Positions 1-8,168 of a DNA stretch of 64,000 bases are shown piece after piece. Position 1 is the first letter of the stretch; every line of letters begins with the position of its first letter. The notes under the pieces are model-generated. The model had not been told where the DNA came from. It did not search any database and saw only the letters and a list, made by a program, of their open reading frames with translations. The DNA is from Clostridia bacterium. GTDB lineage: Bacteria; Bacillota; Clostridia; TANB77; CAG-508. The translations under genes and the position numbers were made by a program. The DNA is taken from positions 62,001 to 126,000 of the forward strand of contig JAFXOY010000065.1 in NCBI GenBank assembly GCA_017528375.1. The letters run 5' to 3'.

Positions 1-1
1 T

Positions 2-37
2 AATAAATTAAGAAAAGAAATTGCAGATGTATTATAG
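2..37 (+). CDS. C-terminal end of a polysaccharide ABC-2 permease (partial)
   Basis: Only the last 11 codons and the TAG stop are in the window (peptide NKLRKEIADVL). Tails of the form K/RLK..xADVL are typical of ABC-2 permeases for surface polysaccharide export. The ATPase that follows starts 8 bases after this stop, which is the normal permease-ATPase order of Wzm/Wzt or TagG/TagH pairs. The call rests on this short tail and the neighbour, so it is an inference. Confidence 0.5.
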   Translation, partial: NKLRKEIADVL

Positions 38-45
38 GAGAAATT

Positions 46-780
46 ATGGAAAATGTAATAAAATTTAAGCATGTAAATAAAATTTATAAATTAAATAAAA
101 GGACAAATTTAGGTGGTATTTTAAAATTTATTTTATTTAAAAAAAATAACAATTCCAAAAAAGTGCTAGATGATGTTAGTTTCTCTATTGGAAAAGGAGA
201 AAAAGTAGCTTTATTAGGAAAAAATGGATCAGGAAAATCAACAATATTAAAATTGATTACTGAAGTTGCCTATCCTACAAGTGGTGATATATATGTTAAA
301 GGAAATGTTAATGCATTATTAGAATTAAAGACAGGATTTGAAATGGAATTTACTGGACGTGAAAATATATATTTAAGAGGAATTTTATTGGGACTTACTA
401 GAAAAGAGATAAAAAAGCTGGAAAAACAAATTATAGATTTTGCAGATATAGGAGAATATATAGATAGTCCTATACAAAAATATTCAAGTGGAATGAGAGC
501 AAGATTAGGATTTGCAATTGCTGTCAACATTGACCCGGAAATACTATTGATTGATGAGGCTTTAAGTGTTGGAGATGAAGAATTTAAAAATAAATGTTTA
601 AAGAAAATAATAGAAATAACTGAAAATAAAAATGTGACATTAGTTTTAGTAACACATTCCTTAGAAATGGCAAAACAATTTTGCGATAGAGGTTTGGTAA
701 TAGAAAAGGGAAAATTGACTTATGATGGAAACATAGATTCAGCAATAGAATTTTATCAAAAAAGCATAAATTTAAAGTAA
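46..780 (+). CDS. ABC transporter ATPase, polysaccharide/teichoic acid export type
   Basis: A 244-residue cytoplasmic ATPase that would power export of a lipid-linked polysaccharide through the permease just upstream. Visible motifs are Walker A GKNGSGKST (about residue 58), an ABC signature YSSGMRARLGFA, Walker B ILLIDEALSVGD and the H-loop VTHS. The SSGM signature and the ALSVGD Walker B are characteristic of the Wzt/TagH/RfbE branch. There is no C-terminal carbohydrate-binding extension, so it resembles short TagH-like ATPases whose substrate is not selected by the ATPase. A Shine-Dalgarno TAGGAG precedes the ATG. The ligase-like gene follows after 17 bases, which suggests one operon. Confidence 0.9.
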   Translation: MENVIKFKHVNKIYKLNKRTNLGGILKFILFKKNNNSKKVLDDVSFSIGKGEKVALLGKNGSGKSTILKLITEVAYPTSGDIYVKGNVNALLELKTGFEMEFTGRENIYLRGILLGLTRKEIKKLEKQIIDFADIGEYIDSPIQKYSSGMRARLGFAIAVNIDPEILLIDEALSVGDEEFKNKCLKKIIEITENKNVTLVLVTHSLEMAKQFCDRGLVIEKGKLTYDGNIDSAIEFYQKSINLK

Positions 781-797
781 GAAGTAGGAGAAAGCAA

Positions 798-2885
798 ATG
801 AAAAAAAATATTAAAATAATGGATGTTTTGTTAGTAGTATTATTAGTTGTTAGCAATCTTATGATTGGTAGTCCTTTGCGTTATAATATAGAATATTCCA
901 ATTTATTAATAAATATAGTTGCAATTATATATTTTATTGTTAATGTATTAAAAAAGAGAGAAATTGAGTTAAACAGATTTGATTTATTCGTAATAAGTTT
1001 ATCACTAACTACATTTATTCCGCTGTTATCCAAATCATATATTAGATTAGCGTTTACGGTAGAATATGTTTTAAGATATATGACAGCATTAAACTTATAT
1101 TTGATAATAAAACAATATATAAGGCAAGATAGAAGTAAATTAAACATCATAATAAATGTAATTTCTATAATGAGCGTGGTATCAATAGTTTTTGGAATAG
1201 ATATGATGACAAAGAATGCTTTCGCAGGACTTTATGAATTTATAAAGGTCCCTAGGATGGCTAGTGAATCGAGTGAAAGAATGATATCTATCTTTAAATA
1301 TCCAAATTCTTTTTGCGTTTATATTGGAGTAGCGTTCTTTATTACACTTGGTGCATATTTGAATAATATAGAGGAAAAAGAAAAAAATATAAAAATAAAG
1401 AACACTCTATATTCAAATGTAATTTTTATGCAATTATTTGCAATAGCAGTAACTTATTCAAGATTAGGATGGATAATTATTTTTGGACTGCTAGTGATTT
1501 ATACAGTTCTAATGAAGGAAAAATGTAAGCAATCAATAAAAGTAATATTAATAGCTGCAATAAATGCATTTGTATATTTTTGTTTATTTAATAATTTATT
1601 ACATACAGGAAATGTTTTGATAATCTGGGGATTATTCGCTATTCAAAATATAATTCAATATATAGTAGTGTATAATTTATCTAATATAACAGATGTAATA
1701 AAGAAGATAGATAAAAAAGTATATATAGCTATAGGTGTTATTGTATGTATCGTAGTTTCAATTTGGTATATTTTGGCACCAAGTGAATTAATACTATTTA
1801 ATTCTAAAACAAGTCAAAAGAAGTATAGAAGATCAAATGTTGTAGTAGAAGCTAATACAGAATATAATTTTAAATTTAATATAACTGCAAATAGTAATTT
1901 AGAAAATAATTTTAAAATTTCTATAAAAGAATTAAATGATAGAGAAGAACTTGTTAATGAAACAGAAAAAGAAATTGATAAAATTGACGGGGAAATTGAT
2001 ATTAATATAACAACTAATAATGATACAAAATCTGTATCTATTTTATTTAAATGTATTGAGCCAAATGAACAAACTAAAATGACAGTCCATTCAGTAAAGA
2101 TGAATGATAAAGAAATTAAAGTATATTATAAATTGTTGCCAATTGCATTGGTTACAAGAATAGAAAAAATAAAATTGGATTCTGCTTCAGTTAATATAAG
2201 AATGGCATATATAAAACAAGCAATTAAAGTGGTAAAAACAAATCCATTGTTAGGGTCTGGAGGATATGCATGGAGAGGATTTAAAATTGAAAATGTAAAT
2301 TTAACTAGTGTTGCTGAACACTGTTATCCACTTCAATTGTTTATGCAAAATGGAATAATAGCTATTTGGATATATATGTATATAATAATCATGATAATTG
2401 AAATGATAATAAAATTAATTAAAAACAAGAAAAAAAATGTAATTCATATAAGCTTTTTAATGTCACTATTGCTTATAATAATGCACAGCTTATTCGATTT
2501 TGATATGTACTTCCAAGTGTTATTATTAGAAATGTATATATGTTTTGCAGCAATTAATAAAAACGATAAGAAACAAATAAAAAGGAAAAAACTAACTTAT
2601 TGTTTATGTGGAATTATGGCGGTGGTTGTATTATATTTATCTATAGGTGATGCAGCATATACTCAATTGGATATTAAAAATATAACTGAGAGCTCAAAAA
2701 GAATACAAATATTAAATTCACATATAGCAGTATTTCCATATGATTATCACTATTATTATGAAAAACTTGTGGTTTTAATAAATGCTAAAAATAAAGGTTT
2801 TTATATTGCAGGGGTAGATATAGATAAAGAAATTGATAAATGTTTAGAATTTATTGAAAATATTGAAAAATTGCAACTAAGATAG
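798..2885 (+). CDS. O-antigen ligase/polymerase-like membrane protein
   Basis: A 695-residue polytopic membrane protein. Hydrophobic helices fill about residues 8-320 and again 520-625. The segment NPLLGSGGYAWRGF followed by AEHCYPLQLFMQNG matches the conserved periplasmic loop of the Wzy_C/O-antigen ligase family, which transfers or polymerises lipid-linked glycans outside the membrane. Between the two helix blocks lies a soluble, beta-rich stretch at about residues 335-450, longer than the usual loop and possibly a small binding domain. It is cotranscribed with the ABC ATPase upstream. The C-terminal 60 residues are soluble. Ligase cannot be told from polymerase from sequence alone. Confidence 0.75.
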   Translation: MKKNIKIMDVLLVVLLVVSNLMIGSPLRYNIEYSNLLINIVAIIYFIVNVLKKREIELNRFDLFVISLSLTTFIPLLSKSYIRLAFTVEYVLRYMTALNLYLIIKQYIRQDRSKLNIIINVISIMSVVSIVFGIDMMTKNAFAGLYEFIKVPRMASESSERMISIFKYPNSFCVYIGVAFFITLGAYLNNIEEKEKNIKIKNTLYSNVIFMQLFAIAVTYSRLGWIIIFGLLVIYTVLMKEKCKQSIKVILIAAINAFVYFCLFNNLLHTGNVLIIWGLFAIQNIIQYIVVYNLSNITDVIKKIDKKVYIAIGVIVCIVVSIWYILAPSELILFNSKTSQKKYRRSNVVVEANTEYNFKFNITANSNLENNFKISIKELNDREELVNETEKEIDKIDGEIDINITTNNDTKSVSILFKCIEPNEQTKMTVHSVKMNDKEIKVYYKLLPIALVTRIEKIKLDSASVNIRMAYIKQAIKVVKTNPLLGSGGYAWRGFKIENVNLTSVAEHCYPLQLFMQNGIIAIWIYMYIIIMIIEMIIKLIKNKKKNVIHISFLMSLLLIIMHSLFDFDMYFQVLLLEMYICFAAINKNDKKQIKRKKLTYCLCGIMAVVVLYLSIGDAAYTQLDIKNITESSKRIQILNSHIAVFPYDYHYYYEKLVVLINAKNKGFYIAGVDIDKEIDKCLEFIENIEKLQLR

Positions 2886-3011
2886 AACTTGAATTGATGT
2901 AATAAAATTGTAACAATAATGTAACAAAAAAATAATATTTGATAAAAACACCCAAAATCCTTTGCTTTATTGCTTTTGATAATTCGTGCAAAAAAAAATA
3001 CAAAAAAAGGA

Positions 3012-3041
3012 TTTACTGAAAAAATTTTTATATGTTAAAAT
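3012..3041 (+). promoter_or_regulatory. Predicted housekeeping promoter of the SpaA-domain protein
   Basis: TTTACT and TAAAAT are separated by 18 bases, 25 bases before the ATG at 3066, with an AGAGAGGGG ribosome site between. Confidence 0.5.
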
Positions 3042-3065
3042 ATAAGAAGAAAGAGAGGGGAACAT

Positions 3066-5531
3066 ATGAAAATAAAAAATAAAAATATACTTTTAATGAT
3101 AAGTATTTTGATTGCAATCGTATTGTATATCATTATGACAAAAGGAAATACAGAAGTTAAAAACCAGCCACTTATTGGTCCTGAAAGATTAGCAGCTTCT
3201 GGTGAATATGATGGAAATCCAACATTGACTATAAACAAAGTAGATGAGAATGGCAATCCATTAGGAGGAGCAGTTTTTAATATATCTGGTTGGTCAAAAT
3301 ATCCTACAGTAGAATTAGAGAATTACTATGGTTTTTATGATAGATATTATAGACGTGATCCTGAAGGAAATGGAATTTTGAATTTACACTTACAAGAAAA
3401 TATAGAAACGTATCAAACTGGATATTTAGGAGTAGATGATTGTCGTAAAGAGAAAGCATTTGTAACATATAAAATTGATTTAAAAGAAATGATGCCAGAA
3501 CAATATAATTTAAAAATAGATTTTTATGGAGTTCGTTTAGATGAAGGGGCATATGCATATGCTACAGTGAGTGATAGTAAAGAGATTCCAGGTCAAAATG
3601 TAACAGATGGACAAATTTTTAAATTAGAGAATATAGATGATTCGGATATGTCATTTAATACATCACTAAAAGGAGGAAAAGAGTATTATTTGCATATTGT
3701 TGTAGATAATTCAGGAGTTTTCGAAGATCTTTTATTTGATATTGGCAATATATATTTTAGTTTTGGCCAAGAAGTACAACAATGTACTACAGATGCAAGT
3801 GGAAAAATTGTTATACCAGTACCAGAAGGCAAGAATTTAACTGTTCAAGAAAAACAAGCACCATATGGTTATAAAAAAAGCGATGTAGTTGAACATATTA
3901 CAATGGAAGATGAAAATAAGGAATTGACATTTGTAAATACATTAATAAACAAAAATGTAACAATAAATAAAATTGATGATGAAGGTAATCCTGTGGAAGG
4001 TGCTGAATTTAGTATAACTGGTGCTGATCCTAAATTTTCATTAGGAAGTTATTATGCACTTTATAAAAGTGAATATTCTGGAACTTCTAATGCGACATTA
4101 AAAAGTGATGATTGGGAAAAGGAAGATAGTAAATATGTTTATCCAAAATTAAAAACATCTTTTACAGTAGGTAAATCTTGGAGTAAAAATTTAGTATATT
4201 CTGATTTTGTTGTTGATTTGACAGATTCATCATATCCATATAAATTCATAATAAATACGGGAATTTCACAAACTGGTATGAATGGATATAATATCCCAGA
4301 GCAAAATGGATATGTTACAATAAAGGATAGTAGTAATTATACAGGAAATATTCCTGATTTAAATGATACAGAAGGACAACTTGCTTGTTTTGATTTGTAT
4401 GATGGTATAAACGAATATACAAAGATACTAGAACCAGGAGAAAGCTATCACATATATATATGTGACTTAATAGATGTGAATCGAAATACTTGTGGTACAC
4501 TTGTAGTAGATTCGATGTCACTAGAAGAAATTTATAGTAATAATAACAAATTAATTACTGACGAAAATGGACAAGCAAGCATAAACCTACCAAGTGGTGC
4601 TAAAATAAAAGTAGAAGAAATTAAAGTTCCAGAAGGCTATATAAGTGCAGATTATTCTGAAGATTATACTGTAAAGCCTGAAGATAATATAATAACAGTA
4701 ATTAATAAAAGAGTAAAGAAAATAATGGTATATCATTTATTGAAAGATACAGAAAATAAAGTAGCTGAAACAGAAGAATATACTCCAGCTGAAGGAGAAA
4801 ATTATGAAACATCAGCTTCAAATCAAGTACAATATTTGCATATAATAAAAGACGAAAATGGAAATGAAATTATACCTGAAAATGCAATTGGAATAATGGG
4901 AAATAAAGATATAAACATTTATTATTATTATGAACCAGATGAGATTAAATTTACGGTGCATCATTATTTAAATGGAACTACAGAAAAACTAGCAGAAGAC
5001 GAAGTAATAACAGTACCATTAAAAGTAGTTCAAAAAGAAGATGGGTTATATAAGGTAGTGGATGAAAATGGTGAATATGATTTAAGTGAAAACGAAGAAT
5101 ATAATAAATTAATTAGTCAATATAATTTTGTAAAAGTAGTTACAACAGAAGAATTAAGTATAGAAGACTTAATAAAATCATCAGGAAACCTAGAAATAAA
5201 TTACTATTATGATAAAAAAGAAGTTCCAGAAGAAAATAATGAGGAAACAGATCCACAGAAAGACGAAGATAAGGATAACAATACAAAAGAAGAAGATAGC
5301 AAGGAAAAGAAAGAAGAAAATAATAAACCAAAAGAAGAAGCTGCTGAAAATAAAAACGAAGATAGAATCGAAGATAAAGTTGAAGAAAAAACAGAAGGAA
5401 CAACAGAAGTAGCTAATAATGTACAAACAGGTGATAATATTGTTAAGTATGTTATTGCTTTAATAGCAGCTGTTATAGTGTTATGTATTGCTAAGCAAAA
5501 AGGAAAAACAAAAATAAGAGGAAAACACTAA
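3066..5531 (+). CDS. Cell-wall anchored SpaA-domain surface protein
   Basis: An 821-residue secreted surface protein. Residues 8-24 are a hydrophobic signal segment. Two SpaA (prealbumin-like) domains follow. The first has TINKVDENGNPLGGA with Lys58, VQEKQAP with Glu262 and FVNT with Asn291. The second has TINKIDDEGNPVEGA with Lys302, Glu518 and Asn547. These Lys/Glu/Asn sets fit the intramolecular isopeptide bonds known in SpaA and pilin domains. Each domain is interrupted by about 150-170 extra beta-rich residues. Two MucBP-like repeats (VYHLL..YYYYEP, VHHYL..YYYDK) lie at about 555-720, then a Lys/Glu-rich wall-spanning stretch. The C-terminus has VQTGD (786-790), a hydrophobic helix and a basic tail, a non-canonical sortase signal. 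No sortase is in this window. It has its own promoter and terminator. Confidence 0.85.
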   Translation: MKIKNKNILLMISILIAIVLYIIMTKGNTEVKNQPLIGPERLAASGEYDGNPTLTINKVDENGNPLGGAVFNISGWSKYPTVELENYYGFYDRYYRRDPEGNGILNLHLQENIETYQTGYLGVDDCRKEKAFVTYKIDLKEMMPEQYNLKIDFYGVRLDEGAYAYATVSDSKEIPGQNVTDGQIFKLENIDDSDMSFNTSLKGGKEYYLHIVVDNSGVFEDLLFDIGNIYFSFGQEVQQCTTDASGKIVIPVPEGKNLTVQEKQAPYGYKKSDVVEHITMEDENKELTFVNTLINKNVTINKIDDEGNPVEGAEFSITGADPKFSLGSYYALYKSEYSGTSNATLKSDDWEKEDSKYVYPKLKTSFTVGKSWSKNLVYSDFVVDLTDSSYPYKFIINTGISQTGMNGYNIPEQNGYVTIKDSSNYTGNIPDLNDTEGQLACFDLYDGINEYTKILEPGESYHIYICDLIDVNRNTCGTLVVDSMSLEEIYSNNNKLITDENGQASINLPSGAKIKVEEIKVPEGYISADYSEDYTVKPEDNIITVINKRVKKIMVYHLLKDTENKVAETEEYTPAEGENYETSASNQVQYLHIIKDENGNEIIPENAIGIMGNKDINIYYYYEPDEIKFTVHHYLNGTTEKLAEDEVITVPLKVVQKEDGLYKVVDENGEYDLSENEEYNKLISQYNFVKVVTTEELSIEDLIKSSGNLEINYYYDKKEVPEENNEETDPQKDEDKDNNTKEEDSKEKKEENNKPKEEAAENKNEDRIEDKVEEKTEGTTEVANNVQTGDNIVKYVIALIAAVIVLCIAKQKGKTKIRGKH

Positions 5532-5564
5532 AAAGATATTATAAAATGGTTGCAAATTAGCAAA

Positions 5565-5603
5565 AATTCAAGGATAAATATTTAATTATCCTTGAATTTT
5601 TTT
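5565..5603 (+). terminator. Rho-independent terminator after the SpaA protein
   Basis: A 13-bp perfect stem (AATTCAAGGATAA with TTATCCTTGAATT) with an 8-base loop is followed by a T run. Confidence 0.85.
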
Positions 5604-5669
5604 ATAGATATATGTTAAATTAAACTTAGATAGTGTTTAATTTTCGATATGTTTTGATGGGAGATAAAT

Positions 5670-6761
5670 ATGAAAAGTGAAGATATAATAAAAATTGAAA
5701 ATTTTGAAAAAAGGGATGGATTTACAATAAGATGGAATCTTACTTATTTATGCAATTACAGATGTGATTTTTGTATACAAGGAAATTTAAAATCACACAT
5801 CGATAAAAGTAAAGATGAAAGTATAGAAATAAGAAAAAAAATTTGTAATAATTTAATTACGCTCATAGAGAGTAAACTTGGTAATGAATTTGATACTATA
5901 GAAATATATTTGATTGGTGGAGAAATAACAATATTGCCAGATTTTTTGGAAATAATAGAAAAAATAGTTAATTGCAAATTTAGAGGAAAAATAATAATAA
6001 GAGTCACTACAAATTTATCCACTAAAATGGAAGTATTAAAAAAGTTAATGGAGATTTTTAACCAAAAAAGAGAAGCAGTAAGAGAGATACGAATTAAAGC
6101 AAGCTACTATAAAGAATTTGCCGATGAAGCGAAATTTATGGAAAAAATAAAGATTTTGAATGCTAAGAATAAATTCTCTAAATTCTCTAAAATAAAAAAA
6201 ATATATAAAAATTTTAAAAGAAAATTTAAACGATTTAAGAAAATAAAAATAGTTAATAAAATAGAAAATAAAATGCAAAATGTACATGTAGGGGTTGGCT
6301 ATCCTTTATGTAATGATAATGATTATTATGAATATCTAAAATTTAAAAAGAGAAATAAAAAATATATAAGAGAAATATATTTTATTGTAATTAAAGGATA
6401 TAAGACGAGTATTTCTGATAAGCTAAAGAAAAAAATATTAAAAGATAATAAACAAGATAAAAACATAAAAGTTACATTTAAAAATGGTGAAACATATTAT
6501 TGTTCTAACAATAATAAGATATCACTTAAATTGGATGGAGAAGAAAGATTTAATTCTAGAGGTTATTTATGTGATATAGGAATAAACAGTATATCAATAA
6601 GTAATGTGGGTATCGTATCACGATGTACATCTTGTAAAAGCGAAACCATTATAGGCAATATGATAAATGGGAATGTAAATATTCCTAAAGAAAAATTTTT
6701 ATGTCCATCTAATAGTTGCAATTGTAGCTATTATGGTATTATAGAAAAAAGTGACAAATAA
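5670..6761 (+). CDS. Orphan radical SAM protein with C-terminal cysteine cluster
   Basis: A 363-residue radical SAM enzyme. The CNYRCDFC motif (Cys28, Cys32, Cys35) ligates the SAM-binding 4Fe-4S cluster, and LIGGE about 60 residues later matches the glycine-rich SAM motif. The C-terminal 70 residues hold at least six more cysteines (LCD, RCTSC, FLCPSNSCNC), which looks like a SPASM-type auxiliary cluster region. Such regions are common in peptide- and protein-modifying members. Residues about 165-205 are very rich in Lys and Phe. No precursor peptide gene or transporter is next to it: a terminator lies upstream and the pheS T-box downstream. Substrate unknown. Confidence 0.8.
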   Translation: MKSEDIIKIENFEKRDGFTIRWNLTYLCNYRCDFCIQGNLKSHIDKSKDESIEIRKKICNNLITLIESKLGNEFDTIEIYLIGGEITILPDFLEIIEKIVNCKFRGKIIIRVTTNLSTKMEVLKKLMEIFNQKREAVREIRIKASYYKEFADEAKFMEKIKILNAKNKFSKFSKIKKIYKNFKRKFKRFKKIKIVNKIENKMQNVHVGVGYPLCNDNDYYEYLKFKKRNKKYIREIYFIVIKGYKTSISDKLKKKILKDNKQDKNIKVTFKNGETYYCSNNNKISLKLDGEERFNSRGYLCDIGINSISISNVGIVSRCTSCKSETIIGNMINGNVNIPKEKFLCPSNSCNCSYYGIIEKSDK

Positions 6762-6782
6762 GATGTTTTTATATTATTACTA

Positions 6783-6811
6783 TTGATTAATTTCAAAAAT
6801 AGTGATATTAT
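6783..6811 (+). promoter_or_regulatory. Predicted promoter of the pheST transcript
   Basis: TTGATT and TATTAT are separated by 17 bases. Transcription would start near 6818, just before the T-box leader. Confidence 0.6.
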
Positions 6812-6817
6812 ATATAT

Positions 6818-7079
6818 AATATTTTAAAGCCAATAGAAAAGCAAAGTAGAATAATTTAAAAATTATTACAGAGATTTAGGATTAGCTGAGAACCTAAAAT
6901 AATTAATTATTTGAAATTTCACTTTTTTGGTCTTTTGTTGAAATTATAAAACTAAGATTAGGCAAAAGCGGTTGCACCGTTAAAACTTTATGAGGTTATT
7001 TATTTTTGAGAAATGTAAATAACAAAATTAGGTGGTACCACGAGTCATTTCGTCCTATGTTGGATGAAATGGCTTTTTT
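6818..7079 (+). promoter_or_regulatory. T-box leader (tRNA-Phe sensing) of pheST
   Basis: The leader ends with the T-box sequence AGGTGGTACCACG (7030-7042), directly followed by an intrinsic terminator: stem GTCATTTCGTCC/GGATGAAATGGC at 7044-7073 and six T. Uncharged tRNA pairing with the TGGTACC bulge would favour the antiterminator and allow pheS expression. In the stem I region, the sequence GAAATTTCAC offers TTC at 6918-6920, a Phe codon, as the probable specifier. The downstream gene confirms phenylalanine as the ligand class. Exact stem boundaries were not folded. Confidence 0.92.
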
Positions 7080-7106
7080 GATTGCCAATAGAAAGGAGAA
7101 TGTTTT

Positions 7107-8150
7107 ATGAAAGAACAAATTGAAGCGATTAAGCAAAAGTCAATTGGCGAAATTGCTAACGCTAAGGATTTAAAAGAATTAAATGATTTACGTGTACAAT
7201 ATTTAGGTAAAAAAGGTGAGCTTACATCAGTTTTAAGAGGAATGGGAGCTTTATCACCAGAGGAAAGACCTATTATTGGAAGTTTAGTAAATAGTGTTAA
7301 AGATGAATTAGAAGCATTAATTTCAGAGAAGGAAGAAGCGTTTAAACAAGAAGAATTAAATAAAAAACTTGAAAGTGAAACTATTGATATTACACTTCCA
7401 AGTAAAAAAGTAAAAAGAGGAAGCAAACATCCTTTAAATAGAACTATAGAAGAAATTGAAGATTTATTCGTTTCTATGGGATATGATGTTGTTGAAGGAC
7501 CAGAACTTGAAACAGATGAATATTGTTTTGAAAGATTAAATTTACCCGAAGGACATCCAGCAAGAGATATGCAAGATAGCTTTTATATTACAGATTCATA
7601 TCTTTTAAGAACACAAACATCTGCTGTTCAAGCAAGAGAAATGTTAAGAAAAGGTGGGAACGAACCTATTAGAATGATTTGTGTTGGTAAAACATATAGA
7701 CGTGAAGATGATGCAACTCATTCACACCAATTTAATCAAGTTGAAGGTTTAGTTATAGATAAAAAAGAAAATAACGTTTCTTTAGCTGATTTAAAAGGAA
7801 CTTTAGAAGTATTTATGAAAAAGATGCTTGGAGAAAATACAGAATTAAGATTTAGACCAAGTTATTTCCCATTTACAGAACCATCATATGAAGTTGATGT
7901 TACATGCTTCAATTGTGGAGGAAAAGGTTGCCCATTATGTAAAAAGACAGGATGGATTGAGCTTTTAGGTTCTGGAATTGTACATCCAAATGTTTTAAAA
8001 ATGAATGGATATGATCCAGATGTTTATGGTGGATTTGCTTTTGGTACTGGTATTGATAGATTGGCAATGTTTAAATATGGAATTACCGATATGAGATATT
8101 TGTATACAAATGATGTAAGATTTTTAGAGCAATTTGATAGAAAGGACTAG
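7107..8150 (+). CDS. pheS: Phenylalanine--tRNA ligase alpha subunit
   Basis: This 347-residue class II aminoacyl-tRNA synthetase subunit charges tRNA-Phe as an alpha2beta2 tetramer with PheT. The N-terminal coiled coil covers about residues 1-90. Motif 2 ([21 protein letters not shown]), the cysteine-bearing insert [18 protein letters not shown] and motif 3 ([10 protein letters not shown]) are all present, and length is normal. The ATG follows an AAGGAG site. It is controlled by the T-box leader and followed by pheT after 18 bases, forming the standard pheST operon. Confidence 0.98.
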   Translation: MKEQIEAIKQKSIGEIANAKDLKELNDLRVQYLGKKGELTSVLRGMGALSPEERPIIGSLVNSVKDELEALISEKEEAFKQEELNKKLESETIDITLPSKKVKRGSKHPLNRTIEEIEDLFVSMGYDVVEGPELETDEYCFERLNLPEGHPARDMQDSFYITDSYLLRTQTSAVQAREMLRKGGNEPIRMICVGKTYRREDDATHSHQFNQVEGLVIDKKENNVSLADLKGTLEVFMKKMLGENTELRFRPSYFPFTEPSYEVDVTCFNCGGKGCPLCKKTGWIELLGSGIVHPNVLKMNGYDPDVYGGFAFGTGIDRLAMFKYGITDMRYLYTNDVRFLEQFDRKD

Positions 8151-8168
8151 AGAGGAGGAAAGATTGTA

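Noticed and set aside
2942..3015. Terminator after the O-antigen ligase gene
   Set aside because: AAATCCTTT and AAAGGATTT could pair, but the loop is about 45 bases and no T run follows.
5140..5426. Several overlapping frames in the Lys/Glu-rich tail of the SpaA protein
   Set aside because: Low-complexity coding sequence opens all frames; none has a ribosome site or recognisable domain.
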